Positions 26,552 through 34,589 of a stretch of 64,000 nucleotides of DNA are shown one piece after another (position 1 is the stretch's first letter; every line of letters begins with the position of its first letter). This stretch comes from Micromonospora aurantiaca ATCC 27029 (lineage in GTDB: Bacteria > Actinomycetota > Actinomycetes > Mycobacteriales > Micromonosporaceae). The notes beneath the pieces were generated by a model, which did not search any database, was not told the DNA's origin, and saw nothing but the letters and a program-made list of their open reading frames with translations. The position numbers and the translations under genes are program-made. Location: contig NC_014391.1 in NCBI RefSeq assembly GCF_000145235.1, positions 2,170,001-2,234,000 of the forward strand, read 5' to 3'.

Positions 26552-26896
26552 GTGCTTCCGATCGCGCTCACCTGCCCCGTGTGGTGGGTGGCGCGCTGGA
26601 CCGCCCGGATGCTCGCCAGTCTCGCCGTGGTCGTCGCCTGTTCGTTCGGCGCCGCCACGCTGCCGGCCGGTGTCGCCGCTGCCGCCCCGGCTCCGGCGGT
26701 CGCCGCCTCGACGTACACGGTCACCGGCGCCTCGACCGCGACGCGGCCGGAGGCCGACCGCGTGGCCGAGCGGCAGGCCGCTCCCGCCGGGGTTCCGGCG
26801 CCCGCGCCCCGGGCGGCCGCCCCGGCCGTCGTGGAGCCGGTCCCGGCCGGACGGGCCGTCGCACCGGCCGGCCCGCGGGCACCGCCCGCCCGCTGA
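26552..26896 (+). CDS. Small exported Ala/Pro-rich protein, unknown
   Basis: The 114-residue product has a probable signal peptide or anchor (R-W-T-A-R-M then L-A-S-L-A-V-V-V-A-C-S-F-G-A-A) ending in an A-A-A-A-P region near residue 45; the rest is an Ala/Pro/Val-rich, disordered segment with T-Y-T-V-T-G. No family is recognised. The GTG at 26552 is preceded by a -10 box rather than a ribosome site. It lies 80 bp after the acyltransferase gene on the same strand. Confidence 0.55.
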   Translation: MLPIALTCPVWWVARWTARMLASLAVVVACSFGAATLPAGVAAAAPAPAVAASTYTVTGASTATRPEADRVAERQAAPAGVPAPAPRAAAPAVVEPVPAGRAVAPAGPRAPPAR

Positions 26897-27031
26897 CCCG
26901 CTCACGGGCCGCGCCCGTTCTCCGCACCCACCGCACGTCATCCCCGCACCCGCCCCGGCGGCCCTCCACCGGCCCGCCCCGGCGAGGTCGTGCGGGTCCT
27001 CCCGCCAGGTCCTTCCCGTGAGGTGCCGACC

Positions 27032-27796
27032 ATGTCGCAGACCGCTCTGTACCACTTCCTCACCTCCGTGCCCGAGGCCGCCGCCATCTGGTCCTTCCTC
27101 CTGCTGCTCGCCTTGGGCCTGCTCGCCGCGCTCGTCGCCCGGCCCGAACGCGACCCCGCGCCGGAGACCGCCCCCGAGCCGGCCGACGCCGACGTCGCCC
27201 GCCGCGACGACCTGACCCGGTACGCCGAGGAGGTGGCGGTGGCCGCCGCCGGGGCCGCCCAGACGGCCCGTCGCCGCCGGGAGCAGTGGCTGGCCGCGCA
27301 GGACGAGGCGGACCGGGCCTGGACCGCGTACGACGAGGCGGACGCCGCCGCCCGCCGCCTCGCCGGCGCCGCCGCGCTGGCCGCGCCGCGCACGCCACGA
27401 ACCCCTGCGGAGTACGCGGCCCGGGAGCGCTGGCTGCGCCACGCCGCCATGACGGCGCACTGGCGGGGCGACCTGACCGCCCGTCAGCTCGCCGACGTGC
27501 TGGCGCGCCGCAACGGGTGGGATCCGCGCCGGCACCCGGCCGAGCAGGAGATCGTGCTGGCCCGCACCGTCAGGGACGGGCGCCGGGCCGGATGGGAGAG
27601 CGCCGCCGCGCGGGAGCGGGCGGCCTGGCGGGACGCGGAACTGGCCGCCGAGGCCGCCCGGACGCTCGCCGCCGAGGCGTACGCGGCCACAGTGGCGCTG
27701 CGGCCCGCCCCGGCGTACCGGAGCGCGACGGCGAGCGCCTCGCCGGTGCCCGCGACGGTCCGGAACGCGCGGTGGCGTCCGGCCCGGGTCGGCTGA
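27032..27796 (+). CDS. Membrane-anchored coiled-coil protein, unknown
   Basis: The 254-residue product has one membrane helix near the N-terminus (I-W-S-F-L-L-L-L-A-L-G-L-L-A-A-L-V, residues 19-35) and then about 200 residues of Ala/Arg/Glu-rich helix, likely coiled coil. The ATG at 27032 is chosen because the hydrophobic segment then starts early and gaggt precedes it by about 8 bp. I recognise no family. Its composition matches the high-GC host but is biased enough that a wrong frame should be kept in mind. Confidence 0.65.
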   Translation: MSQTALYHFLTSVPEAAAIWSFLLLLALGLLAALVARPERDPAPETAPEPADADVARRDDLTRYAEEVAVAAAGAAQTARRRREQWLAAQDEADRAWTAYDEADAAARRLAGAAALAAPRTPRTPAEYAARERWLRHAAMTAHWRGDLTARQLADVLARRNGWDPRRHPAEQEIVLARTVRDGRRAGWESAAARERAAWRDAELAAEAARTLAAEAYAATVALRPAPAYRSATASASPVPATVRNARWRPARVG

Positions 27797-28035
27797 GACG
27801 GCCGTCTCGACCGAATCGTTACCCGGAACGTGGTGAGCCCGGTCACCCTGGCCGCCGAAACGGGCGCCGGGCGCAGAGCGGGTCATCGAGTATCGCGATT
27901 GCGGGCCGGGTGGTCGCCGTCTGTCCGCTTTCCGCCGCCAGGCGCCGTCGAAACTGCTTGTCCCATTGAGTGAAGTCAGTAACCGGGTGTTCCGAAATCC
28001 GTTACCACGGATCACGTTTACGCAGGTGGGAGCGC

Positions 28036-28064
28036 TTGGCAGGGGACATACCCACCGGTAGTGT
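28036..28064 (+). promoter_or_regulatory. Sigma-70-type promoter of the riboswitch transcript
   Basis: TTGGCA (28036-28041) and TAGTGT (28059-28064) are separated by exactly 17 bp. Initiation near 28071 would begin just before the riboswitch. This is the best -35/-10 pair in the window. Confidence 0.65.
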
Positions 28065-28084
28065 CGGCGCGTCCGATGCGGTAA

Positions 28085-28247
28085 TCGATCGCCGACGGCG
28101 ACGCCGCACCGACCCGCCTAATCGTGTTCCACGAACCGGGGACCCATGAGCACCATCGGGGTGAATCCGCGAGCCCACGGCCCGCGGTAGGGCGTACTTC
28201 CCGCCCGAATCCGTCAGCTAACCCGGTCGGCGGCCACGGAAGGAGTA
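28085..28247 (+). promoter_or_regulatory. c-di-AMP riboswitch (ydaO/yuaA type)
   Basis: The leader contains the conserved core words of the ydaO-type aptamer in the right order: CCGGGGACCCA (28136-28146), GGGGTGAATCC (28158-28168), AGGGCGTACTTCC around 28189-28202, CCGTCAGCTAACCCGGT (28211-28227) and ACGGAAGGAG (28237-28246). GCCGAC at 28091-28096 can pair with GTCGGC at 28226-28231 to close the P1 region. This class binds cyclic di-AMP and usually switches off wall-remodelling or osmotic genes. Here it precedes, by about 200 nt, a gene for a membrane-anchored C39-type peptidase. Two short GC hairpins downstream (28302-28318 and 28339-28356) may belong to the expression platform. Confidence 0.87.
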
Positions 28248-28450
28248 CCCCGCGTGCCCACCCCTCGATCGTCTCCCGCCTCCACGGCGAAGCGGTGACC
28301 GCGCGCGCCTGACGCGCGATCGGCAACCGCCCCCTGGGCGCCCGGCATCACGGGCGTTCCCGATCCCCCGGCCATCCGGCCCCGCCAGCACGTGTGAGTT
28401 CCTCCGCGTGCCGGGCCGGCGTGTGCCGCTCACGCCCCGTGGAGGATTTC

Positions 28451-29293
28451 GTGAAGCACCACCTGAAGCGTCAGCTGCGACGGATCGTCACCGAACGCCC
28501 GTACCAGATCATCGCCGGATCGGCCGCCGCGCTCGTGCTGGCCGCCGGCGCCGGCACCGTCGCCACCGCCGGTGACGACGCCCCGGTCCAGGAGAACACC
28601 GCCGCGGTCGCCGACCTCGGCGCCGCCCGCCTCGGCGAGCAGCCCGCCAGCCGCAGCGAGGCCCGCATCGCCGTACCGCAGGCATCGCCCAGCGCCTCCG
28701 CCACGCCCAGCGCGTCGCCGAGCGCCTCCCCGTCCGCGAAGGCCGCTGCCGACCCGGACACCACGCCCAAGGCCAAGCCGAAGCCGCCGTCGAGCAAGTC
28801 GCTCGACTACGACTACCAGGCGCAGATCAACTACTTCTACTGCGGCCCGGCCGCCGTGCGCAACGCGCTCAGCGCCGCCGGCATCGAGCGCAGCCAGGAC
28901 GCGCTCGCCGGCCCCCTCGGCACCACCGAGATGGGCACCAACTCGGCCGAGGACACCACCCGTGTGCTCAACCAGCAGGTCAAGGGCAACCCGTACCGGA
29001 CCCGCATGATTCCCGGCTCGGCCACCCCGGCGCAGATGGACCGCCTCCAGGCCGACGTGGTCGAGGCGATCACCAACGGCCGCGGGGTCGTCGCGAACGT
29101 CGCCGGTACGGCCACCGACACCAACGGCGGCTGGCACTCGTTCCCGGGCGGCCACTACGTCGCGGTGGTCGGCTACAAGGACGACGGCCGGACCGTGCGG
29201 ATCGCCGACTCGGCCGACCCGTCGCTGCCCTCGTACTGGATCACCACGATCGACCTGGCGCACTGGATCGCCAGCCGCGGCTACTCCGCCTGA
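28451..29293 (+). CDS. Membrane-anchored or secreted C39-family peptidase-like protein
   Basis: The 280-residue product has a basic N-terminus, a membrane helix or signal segment (about 18-38), a 75-residue Ser/Ala/Pro spacer and a papain-like C39 domain. Cys131 lies in N-Y-F-Y-C-G-P-A-A, His235 in G-G-H-Y-V-A-V-V-G-Y, and Asp in I-A-D-S-A-D follows, forming the expected triad. It likely works outside the membrane on a protein or peptidoglycan peptide. The GTG at 28451 follows GGAGGA. A c-di-AMP riboswitch lies upstream, so expression should fall when c-di-AMP is high. Confidence 0.85.
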   Translation: MKHHLKRQLRRIVTERPYQIIAGSAAALVLAAGAGTVATAGDDAPVQENTAAVADLGAARLGEQPASRSEARIAVPQASPSASATPSASPSASPSAKAAADPDTTPKAKPKPPSSKSLDYDYQAQINYFYCGPAAVRNALSAAGIERSQDALAGPLGTTEMGTNSAEDTTRVLNQQVKGNPYRTRMIPGSATPAQMDRLQADVVEAITNGRGVVANVAGTATDTNGGWHSFPGGHYVAVVGYKDDGRTVRIADSADPSLPSYWITTIDLAHWIASRGYSA

Positions 29294-29309
29294 CCGTCCC
29301 GCCAGCCCC

Positions 29310-29343
29310 GAAGGCCGGCACCCCACCCGGGGTGCCGGCCTTC
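29310..29343 (+). terminator. Terminator of the C39 peptidase-like gene
   Basis: Perfect 15-nt arms (29310-29324 and 29329-29343) with a 4-nt loop start 17 bp after the stop codon. Confidence 0.85.
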
Positions 29344-29435
29344 CCCGTCTCGCCCGCCCTCGCCCCCGTCCCCGCCTCGCCCCTCGCCCTCGCCCCGCCC
29401 GGCCCTGGCGCGGCCCTCACGCCGCCTTGGCGCGC

Positions 29436-29505
29436 CGATCTTGGACTTTTGGCGCCCAGTTTGTCCGGCTCGCCCGCTATGAAAGGTGCCACAACTCCAA
29501 GATCG
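29436..29505. repeat. GATC-tipped palindromic element, copy E
   Basis: Arms 29436-29456 and 29485-29505 match at 18 of 21 positions in inverted orientation and begin CGATCTTGGA. The loop is 28 nt. It lies in a 405-bp gap between two same-strand genes, beyond the terminator of the first; the rest of that gap (29506-29698) is a G-rich, low-complexity stretch without a gene I can support. Confidence 0.75.
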
Positions 29506-29698
29506 ACGGTGAGGGCGGAGTGTGGGCGGCCGGAGCCGGGGCGAGGGGGCGCCAGGGGCGAGGGCCGCGCGCGGGGGCGAGGACGGGGCGGGGGCGAGGG
29601 CGGACCGGGGGCGGGGTGTGGGCGAGCCGGGGCGAGGGTGGGGCGGGTCGGCGGGTTCGGTCTCGCGTGTCCGGGGCGGGCGGTGGCAGACTGCGCCA

Positions 29699-30446
29699 AT
29701 GGGCGATGCGACGGGGAAGCGGCACCTGATTCTCCTGCACGGCATGGGTGCCACAGGCGAGGTGTGGCTGCCCTGGGCGCCGCTGCTGGAACGCCGCTGG
29801 CCCGGCCGCTGGCTCGCCCCCGACCTGGCGGGTCACGGCTGGTCGCCGCCGCTCGACGGCTACTCGTTCGAGGCCCTGGCCCAGCGCGTGGTCGACGGGC
29901 TCGGCCCGGTCCGGCTCGGCCCCGAGGACCGGCTGGTGCTGCTCGGGCACTCGCTCGGCGGGGTGGTGGCGCTGGCGCTCGCGGCCCGGCAGCGAGGGCT
30001 TCCGGTCGACACGGTGGTCGGGCTCGGCATCAAGGCGGTCTGGTCCCCGGCCGAGCTGGCGAAGTCGGCGGAACTGGCCGCCCGGCCGGTCACCTGGTTC
30101 GCCACCCGTGACGAGGCGGCCCGCCGCTACCTGCGCGTGTCCGGGCTCGCCGGGCTGTTCGCCCCGGATCATCCGGTGGTGGAGGCGGGGCTGCGGCGGG
30201 AGGACGGCCGCTGGCGGCTCGCCATGGACCCGGCGGCGTTCGCGGTCGGGGAGCCCCGGCTGCCGGTGCTGCTGGCCGCCACCGATGTGCCGGTGCTGCT
30301 GGCCCGGGGCGAGCTGGACCCGATGGTGACCGACGCGCAGCTCAAGGAACTGGGCCGTGCCGGTGGCCACGCTGCCCGGGCTGGGCCACAACGCGCACGT
30401 CGAGGACCCGGCGGCGGTGCTCGCCCTGCTCGACCCGTACCTCTGA
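29699..30446 (+). pseudogene. Alpha/beta hydrolase with a one-base frameshift near its 3' end
   Basis: The ATG at 29699 opens an alpha/beta hydrolase: L-I-L-L-H-G-M-G-A-T-G, D-L-A-G-H-G-W-S, the nucleophile elbow L-L-G-H-S-L-G-G-V near residue 84, and A-R-G-E-L-D-P-M-V with the acid. The frame then goes wrong at about 30362: dropping one G from GCCGGTGGCC restores R-A-V-A-T-L-P-G-L-G-H-N-A-H-V-E-D-P, the expected catalytic-His motif, followed by a normal stop at 30444-30446 just before a terminator. Without the fix, the frame runs on to 30652 across the next gene and has no family similarity. Either a real inactivating mutation or a sequencing error. Confidence 0.8.
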
Positions 30447-30452
30447 GCGGGG

Positions 30453-30481
30453 GCGAGCCGGCCCGCGACGGGCCGGCTCGC
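30453..30481. terminator. Bidirectional terminator hairpin
   Basis: Perfect 13-nt arms (30453-30465 and 30469-30481) with a 3-nt loop, followed by TTT, lie between the hydrolase and the convergent TagF-like gene. Its position right after 30446 supports that stop as the original gene end. Confidence 0.85.
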
Positions 30482-30485
30482 GTTT

Positions 30486-32162
30486 CTAGCCGGCCGCGCG
30501 CGGCCCAGGGACCGCCCAGTCGGGTTCCAGCTCGCGGCGGGCGGCGGACAGGAACGCCTCGGCGTAGGCGTCGGCGGGGAAGTCGCCCAGGTAGCGGGTC
30601 CGCGCCGCCCAGCGCTGTGCCGCCTTCGGGTCGGCGTCCAGCAGGTCGGTGAGCACCTCGTCCACGTTGGACATGTCACGCCGCAGCACGTAGCCGGACG
30701 CCGCGAGCGGGAACCGCTCGACGAAGTGCTCGCCGTCGGCGCCGGTGTCGGTGACCGCGTACGGCTTGCCGGAGTAGAGCCAGTCGGAGATGACCCCTGA
30801 CACGTCGGAGACCAGCGCGTCGGCGCGGTTGACGCACTCGGTGAGCGTCAGCTCGCGGGCCGCGGCGGCGCCCCACAGGTGCGGCCGGCCGGTCTTCGCC
30901 CGGTCCGCGGCGAGCAGTTCGGTGAGCCGGGCGAGCTGGCGGGCCGAGGCCGGGTTCTTGCCGGTGTACGGGTGGGCGCGCAGGATCACCGCGGCGCCCC
31001 TGTCGATCAACCGGCGGATCAGCGTCTCGGCCACCGGCAGCGAGCAGTAGTTCGCGTCGGCGTGGTGCCCGGTCCAGGTCGGGGTGTAGAGGACCGTGGG
31101 GTGCGCCGGCGAGGTGACCGGCTCCCGGCGTACCTCGATCGCCTCGACCTGGGGCCGGCCGACCACGACGAACTTGTCGGCGGGGATCTCCACGCCGGCG
31201 CGGGCGTACCTGTCGATCGCGGCCTGCCCGGCCACGAAGATCTTGTCGAAGATGGCCGAGACCGGGTTGGCGCTGGGGGCCTTGTCGCTGTCGCCGTGGT
31301 GCAGCTGCACGTGGGTGAGCTGGTTGAACCGGATCAGGTGGGCGTTCTTCGCGCCGTGGTTGACGTAGAACGCGACCCGCAGGCTGGGCACCAGCGCCTC
31401 GTCGAGCGCCTTCAGCGTGGGGCAGAGGACCACCGGCGCGCGGGTGGCGGCGGCCACCGCGGGCAGGAGCTCCGGCTCGCGCAGCACCACCACGAACGGG
31501 CGGCCGATCCGTTCCAGGTACGGCAGCCACATGGTGACCTGGTACTCCGAGCCGGGCGGCGCGGAGAAGTGCAGCACGAACTCGGGCTGGTGGCGGCGCA
31601 GTGCCCGGCCGACCGGGCCGCCTCCGGCGGGCGGCCGGAACCGGCGCCGGGCGAGGTCCAGCGCGACCGCACCGCATCCGGCGCCGACGAGCAGCGCGGC
31701 GACCAGCGCCGTCCACGCGGGCAGCGTCAGGGCGGCGGCGAGCGCCACCACGGCGAGCAGTACCAGCAGCGCGTCGCCCAGCCGGGCGGCGACGACGGGT
31801 GTCCACGTGCGGACCGGGAGGTTCGCCGCCCGGATCTCCAGTGCGCCGGCCTGCCGCAGCGGGCCGACCAGCAGCACCAGGCCGAGCAGGACCAGCGCGG
31901 TGGTGGCGAGCGCCGGGTCGAAGCCGTCGTCGAGGCGACGGGCGTAGCCGACCAGGATGCCGGCGGCGACGAGCACCGTCTCGGCGAGCCCGTCGGCGGA
32001 CGGCCGGACCCGGCGCTCCCAGGCGGTGGCGGCCAGCGCCGCGACCGCCAGGGCCAGGCCCCAGCCGGTGGCGCCGGTGAGCGCCACGACGAGGAAGGCC
32101 AGCACCGCCAGCCCGGTGGTCAGCCCCCGGGCGAGCAGCTTGCGGACCAGGTCACCACGCAT
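30486..32162 (-). CDS. CDP-glycerol/CDP-ribitol polymerase-like protein (TagF/TagB superfamily), copy 1
   Basis: The 558-residue protein has four to six hydrophobic helices in residues 10-170 and a C-terminal GT-B domain of the CDP-glycerol glycerophosphotransferase superfamily. The catalytic loop reads L-H-H-G-D-S-D-K (287-294) where TagF-type enzymes have H-G-T-P; a second His is in L-R-A-H-P-Y-T-G-K near 397; D-V-S-G-V-I-S-D lies at 453-460. Family members transfer polyol phosphates from CDP-polyols to build teichoic acid. It sits 19 bp downstream of the CDP-ribitol synthase gene. Ribitol phosphate as the donor unit is inference. Confidence 0.87.
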   Translation of the reverse strand: MRGDLVRKLLARGLTTGLAVLAFLVVALTGATGWGLALAVAALAATAWERRVRPSADGLAETVLVAAGILVGYARRLDDGFDPALATTALVLLGLVLLVGPLRQAGALEIRAANLPVRTWTPVVAARLGDALLVLLAVVALAAALTLPAWTALVAALLVGAGCGAVALDLARRRFRPPAGGGPVGRALRRHQPEFVLHFSAPPGSEYQVTMWLPYLERIGRPFVVVLREPELLPAVAAATRAPVVLCPTLKALDEALVPSLRVAFYVNHGAKNAHLIRFNQLTHVQLHHGDSDKAPSANPVSAIFDKIFVAGQAAIDRYARAGVEIPADKFVVVGRPQVEAIEVRREPVTSPAHPTVLYTPTWTGHHADANYCSLPVAETLIRRLIDRGAAVILRAHPYTGKNPASARQLARLTELLAADRAKTGRPHLWGAAAARELTLTECVNRADALVSDVSGVISDWLYSGKPYAVTDTGADGEHFVERFPLAASGYVLRRDMSNVDEVLTDLLDADPKAAQRWAARTRYLGDFPADAYAEAFLSAARRELEPDWAVPGPRAAG

Positions 32163-32181
32163 CTGGTACGTCCCGTCGGGT

Positions 32182-33684
32182 TCAGGCGTCGGCGGACAGC
32201 TCGGACCGGTGCGGGCCCGGCTGCGCCGGTACGGCGGCCACCTGCTCGCCAGGGGACCGGCGCACGTCGACCACCTGGCCGGTCAGGTCGGAGATCAGCA
32301 CGTCCAGGGACGCCTGCGCGACCGCCTCGGAGGAGAGCAGCGTGTGCTCCGGCTCCTCGCCGAACGCCCGCGTCCGCATCGGGGTGGCGGTGCGTTCCGG
32401 GTTGACGCAGTTGACGCGTACGCCGAACTCGGCCCACTCGTCGGCGAGCGCCTGGGTCAGGTTGACCAGCGCGGCCTTGGTGGCCGAGTAGAGCGCGTAG
32501 CGGGCCCGGCCCCGGGTGTAGGAGCTGGACGTGTAGAGCAGCAGCTGGCCCTTGGTCTGCTGGAGGTACGGCAGGGACTGGCGCGCGATGGTGACCGGCC
32601 CGACGAAGTTGACGTGCAGGAGACGGTCCATCGTCTCGGAGTCCATCTCGGCCAGCGCGCCCTTCTCCAGGATGCCGGCGGTGACCACCACGTGGTCGAT
32701 CCGGCCGGTGGCCTCGAACGCGGTCTTCAGCGCGGCGGCCACGTCCTCGGCGCGCTCGACGTGCGTGCCGGTGGTGGAGCGGCTGAACGGGAAGACCTGG
32801 GCGCCGTAGCCGCGGGCCAGTTCGGCCAGGTCGTGGCCGATGCCGTAGCTGCCGCCGAAGACCACGATGGTCCGGCCGGTCAGCTCCTCGGCGTAGCTGC
32901 GGTGGTCGGTCAGCCGGGGCGCCTGCGCGGCGGCGAGCTGGAACAGCTTGTCGGCCAGGTGCACGTCGACCGGGTGGGTGACCTTGATGTTCTCGTCCGA
33001 GCCGTCGATCACCTTGATCGGCGTGCCGGGCAGGTAGCGCAGCACCACGCCGCAGTCGTCGGTGGCGGCGAAGTCGGGGTCGCCCTCGGCGCGGCGGTAC
33101 GCCTCGCGGATGGTGCCGGAGCGGAACGCCTGCGGGGTCTGGCCGCGGCGCAGCCGGGAGCGGACCGGGATGTCGGTGATGCAGTCGTCCGCGTCGACCT
33201 GGATGATCGTGTCGGCGGACGGGATGGCCACGTCGACAGCCGAGTACGTCCAGAGCGCGTTGACGCACTCGCGCACGATCCGGGCGCTGACAAGCGGGCG
33301 GACCGCGTCGTGGAAGAGGATGTTGACGTCGCCCTCGCCGACCGCGTCGAGCGCGATCCGGGTGGTGTCGTTGCGGGTCTCGCCGCCCTCGATCACCTTG
33401 GTGACCTTGCGGAAGCCGGCGTCGGCGACGATGCGCCGCGCGTCGTCGACGTGACCGGTGGCCATCAGCACGATGATCTCGTCGATCTCCGGCGCGGCCT
33501 CGAAGACGGCGAGGGTGTGCTCGATGATCGGCTTACCGGCGATCTTGAGGAGCTGCTTCGGGATGCCCAGCCCGAGGCGCGTGCCGGTCCCCCCGGCCAG
33601 GATCACGGCCACCGTACGCGCGGGGCGCCAGGGTGCCGGGCTCGCCGGCGCGGCGTCCGGTGCGGTGGTGTGGTCCTGCGTCAT
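32182..33684 (-). CDS. Bifunctional cytidylyltransferase / SDR reductase (CDP-ribitol synthase type)
   Basis: The 500-residue protein is a fusion. Residues 22-250 are an IspD/TarI-type cytidylyltransferase (L-A-G-G-T-G-T-R-L-G at 29-38; K-Q-L-L-K; H-D-A-V-R-P near 126). Residues 265-480 are an SDR (G-G-S-Y-G-I-G nucleotide loop; catalytic Y-S-A-T-K with Tyr399 and Lys403). The same architecture is known from Haemophilus Bcs1/Acs1, which reduces ribulose 5-phosphate and makes CDP-ribitol. An IspD role is unlikely given the fused reductase and the teichoic-acid neighbours. The ATG at 33684 follows gaggt. Confidence 0.87.
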   Translation of the reverse strand: MTQDHTTAPDAAPASPAPWRPARTVAVILAGGTGTRLGLGIPKQLLKIAGKPIIEHTLAVFEAAPEIDEIIVLMATGHVDDARRIVADAGFRKVTKVIEGGETRNDTTRIALDAVGEGDVNILFHDAVRPLVSARIVRECVNALWTYSAVDVAIPSADTIIQVDADDCITDIPVRSRLRRGQTPQAFRSGTIREAYRRAEGDPDFAATDDCGVVLRYLPGTPIKVIDGSDENIKVTHPVDVHLADKLFQLAAAQAPRLTDHRSYAEELTGRTIVVFGGSYGIGHDLAELARGYGAQVFPFSRSTTGTHVERAEDVAAALKTAFEATGRIDHVVVTAGILEKGALAEMDSETMDRLLHVNFVGPVTIARQSLPYLQQTKGQLLLYTSSSYTRGRARYALYSATKAALVNLTQALADEWAEFGVRVNCVNPERTATPMRTRAFGEEPEHTLLSSEAVAQASLDVLISDLTGQVVDVRRSPGEQVAAVPAQPGPHRSELSADA

Positions 33685-33741
33685 TGCCGTACCTCACTCT
33701 GGGTGAAAGGGGATGGATCCGAAAACCTTAACGCGTACGCC

Positions 33742-33782
33742 GGAGCGCACCGCTCCGGGCGGAACCCGGTGCGGTGCGCTCC
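33742..33782 (-). terminator. Terminator hairpin after the ABC exporter genes
   Basis: Perfect 11-nt arms (33742-33752 and 33772-33782) enclose a second small CCGGG/CCCGG hairpin. It lies 6 bp beyond the stop of the ATP-binding gene, and on the minus strand it is followed by a short T-rich run. Confidence 0.75.
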
Positions 33783-33788
33783 AGGGCG

Positions 33789-34589
33789 CTACTTCTGGTT
33801 CTCGTACGCGTCGCAGACCTCCTTGGTGGGGCCGTCCATCTTCAGGACGCCGCTCTCCAGCCAGATGGTCCGCTCGCAGGTGTCCCGGATCGAGCCGATC
33901 GAGTGGCTGACCAGGAAGACGGTGCCGGCGCTGTCGCGCAGCTCGCGGACCCGCTGCTCGCTGCGGACCCGGAACTTGCGGTCGCCGGTGGCCAGCGCCT
34001 CGTCGATGAGCAGCACGTCGTGCTTCTTCGCCGAGGAGATCGCGAAGCGCAGCCGCGCGCCCATGCCGGAGGAGTAGGTGCGCATCGGCAGCGAGGCGAA
34101 GTCGCCGCGCTCGTTGATCCCGGAGAACTCGATGATCTCCGGGGCGATCCGCTTGACCTCCTCCGGCGGCATGCCCATGGCCAGGCAGCCGAGCACCACG
34201 TTGCGCTCGCCGGACAGGTCGTTCAGCAGCGCGGCGTTCACGCCGAGCAGCGACGGCTGGCCCTTGGTGTAGACGGCGCCGCGGGCCGGCGGGAGCAGCC
34301 CGGCGATGGCGCGCAGCAGCGTGGACTTGCCGGAGCCGTTGCTGCCGATCAGGCCGATCGCCTCACCCTCGTACGCGGTGAAGCTCACGCCCTTGACCGC
34401 GTGCACCTCGCGGATGTTCGGCGCCTTGGTGCGGGAGACGATCCGCTTGAGCGCGGAGACCGGGGTGGTGCCGCCGCTCGCGCCCTTGTGGATCCGGTAG
34501 ATCACGTGCACGTCGTCCACCACCACCGTGGGGACGCGACCCGAGTCGGTCACCGGGCCGGCGTTCAGCGGCAGGGTCTGCTCAGCCAC
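33789..34589 (-). CDS. ABC exporter ATP-binding protein, teichoic-acid (TagH) type
   Basis: The 266-residue protein has Walker A I-G-S-N-G-S-G-K-S-T (81-90), signature Y-S-S-G-M-G-A-R-L (172-180), Walker B D-V-L-L-I-D-E-A (191-198) and the H-loop L-V-S-H-S. The short Q-loop region and S-S-G-M signature are typical of O-antigen and teichoic acid exporters (ABC-2 type). It lacks the long C-terminal extension of some TagH proteins. It overlaps the permease gene by 8 bp, so the two are co-translated, and together they should move the lipid-linked wall polymer across the membrane. Confidence 0.92.
   Translation of the reverse strand: MAEQTLPLNAGPVTDSGRVPTVVVDDVHVIYRIHKGASGGTTPVSALKRIVSRTKAPNIREVHAVKGVSFTAYEGEAIGLIGSNGSGKSTLLRAIAGLLPPARGAVYTKGQPSLLGVNAALLNDLSGERNVVLGCLAMGMPPEEVKRIAPEIIEFSGINERGDFASLPMRTYSSGMGARLRFAISSAKKHDVLLIDEALATGDRKFRVRSEQRVRELRDSAGTVFLVSHSIGSIRDTCERTIWLESGVLKMDGPTKEVCDAYENQK

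Noticed and set aside
28018..28326. Minus-strand open frame across the riboswitch region
   Set aside because: The plus strand here carries conserved aptamer words and a good promoter, and the translation has no similarity to known folds.
28339..28356. Small hairpin CGCCCG/CGGGCG as a firm terminator of the riboswitch
   Set aside because: Only a 6-bp stem and no U-run, so I mention it as a possible part of the expression platform but do not annotate it.
30447..30652. In-frame C-terminal extension of the hydrolase at 29699
   Set aside because: It crosses a perfect terminator and the opposite gene, and is Arg/Pro/Gly low complexity. The frameshift reading explains the locus better.
32182..33684. 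IspD of the MEP isoprenoid pathway
   Set aside because: The fused SDR domain and the TagF/TagGH neighbours point to CDP-ribitol synthesis; IspD is normally stand-alone or fused to IspF.
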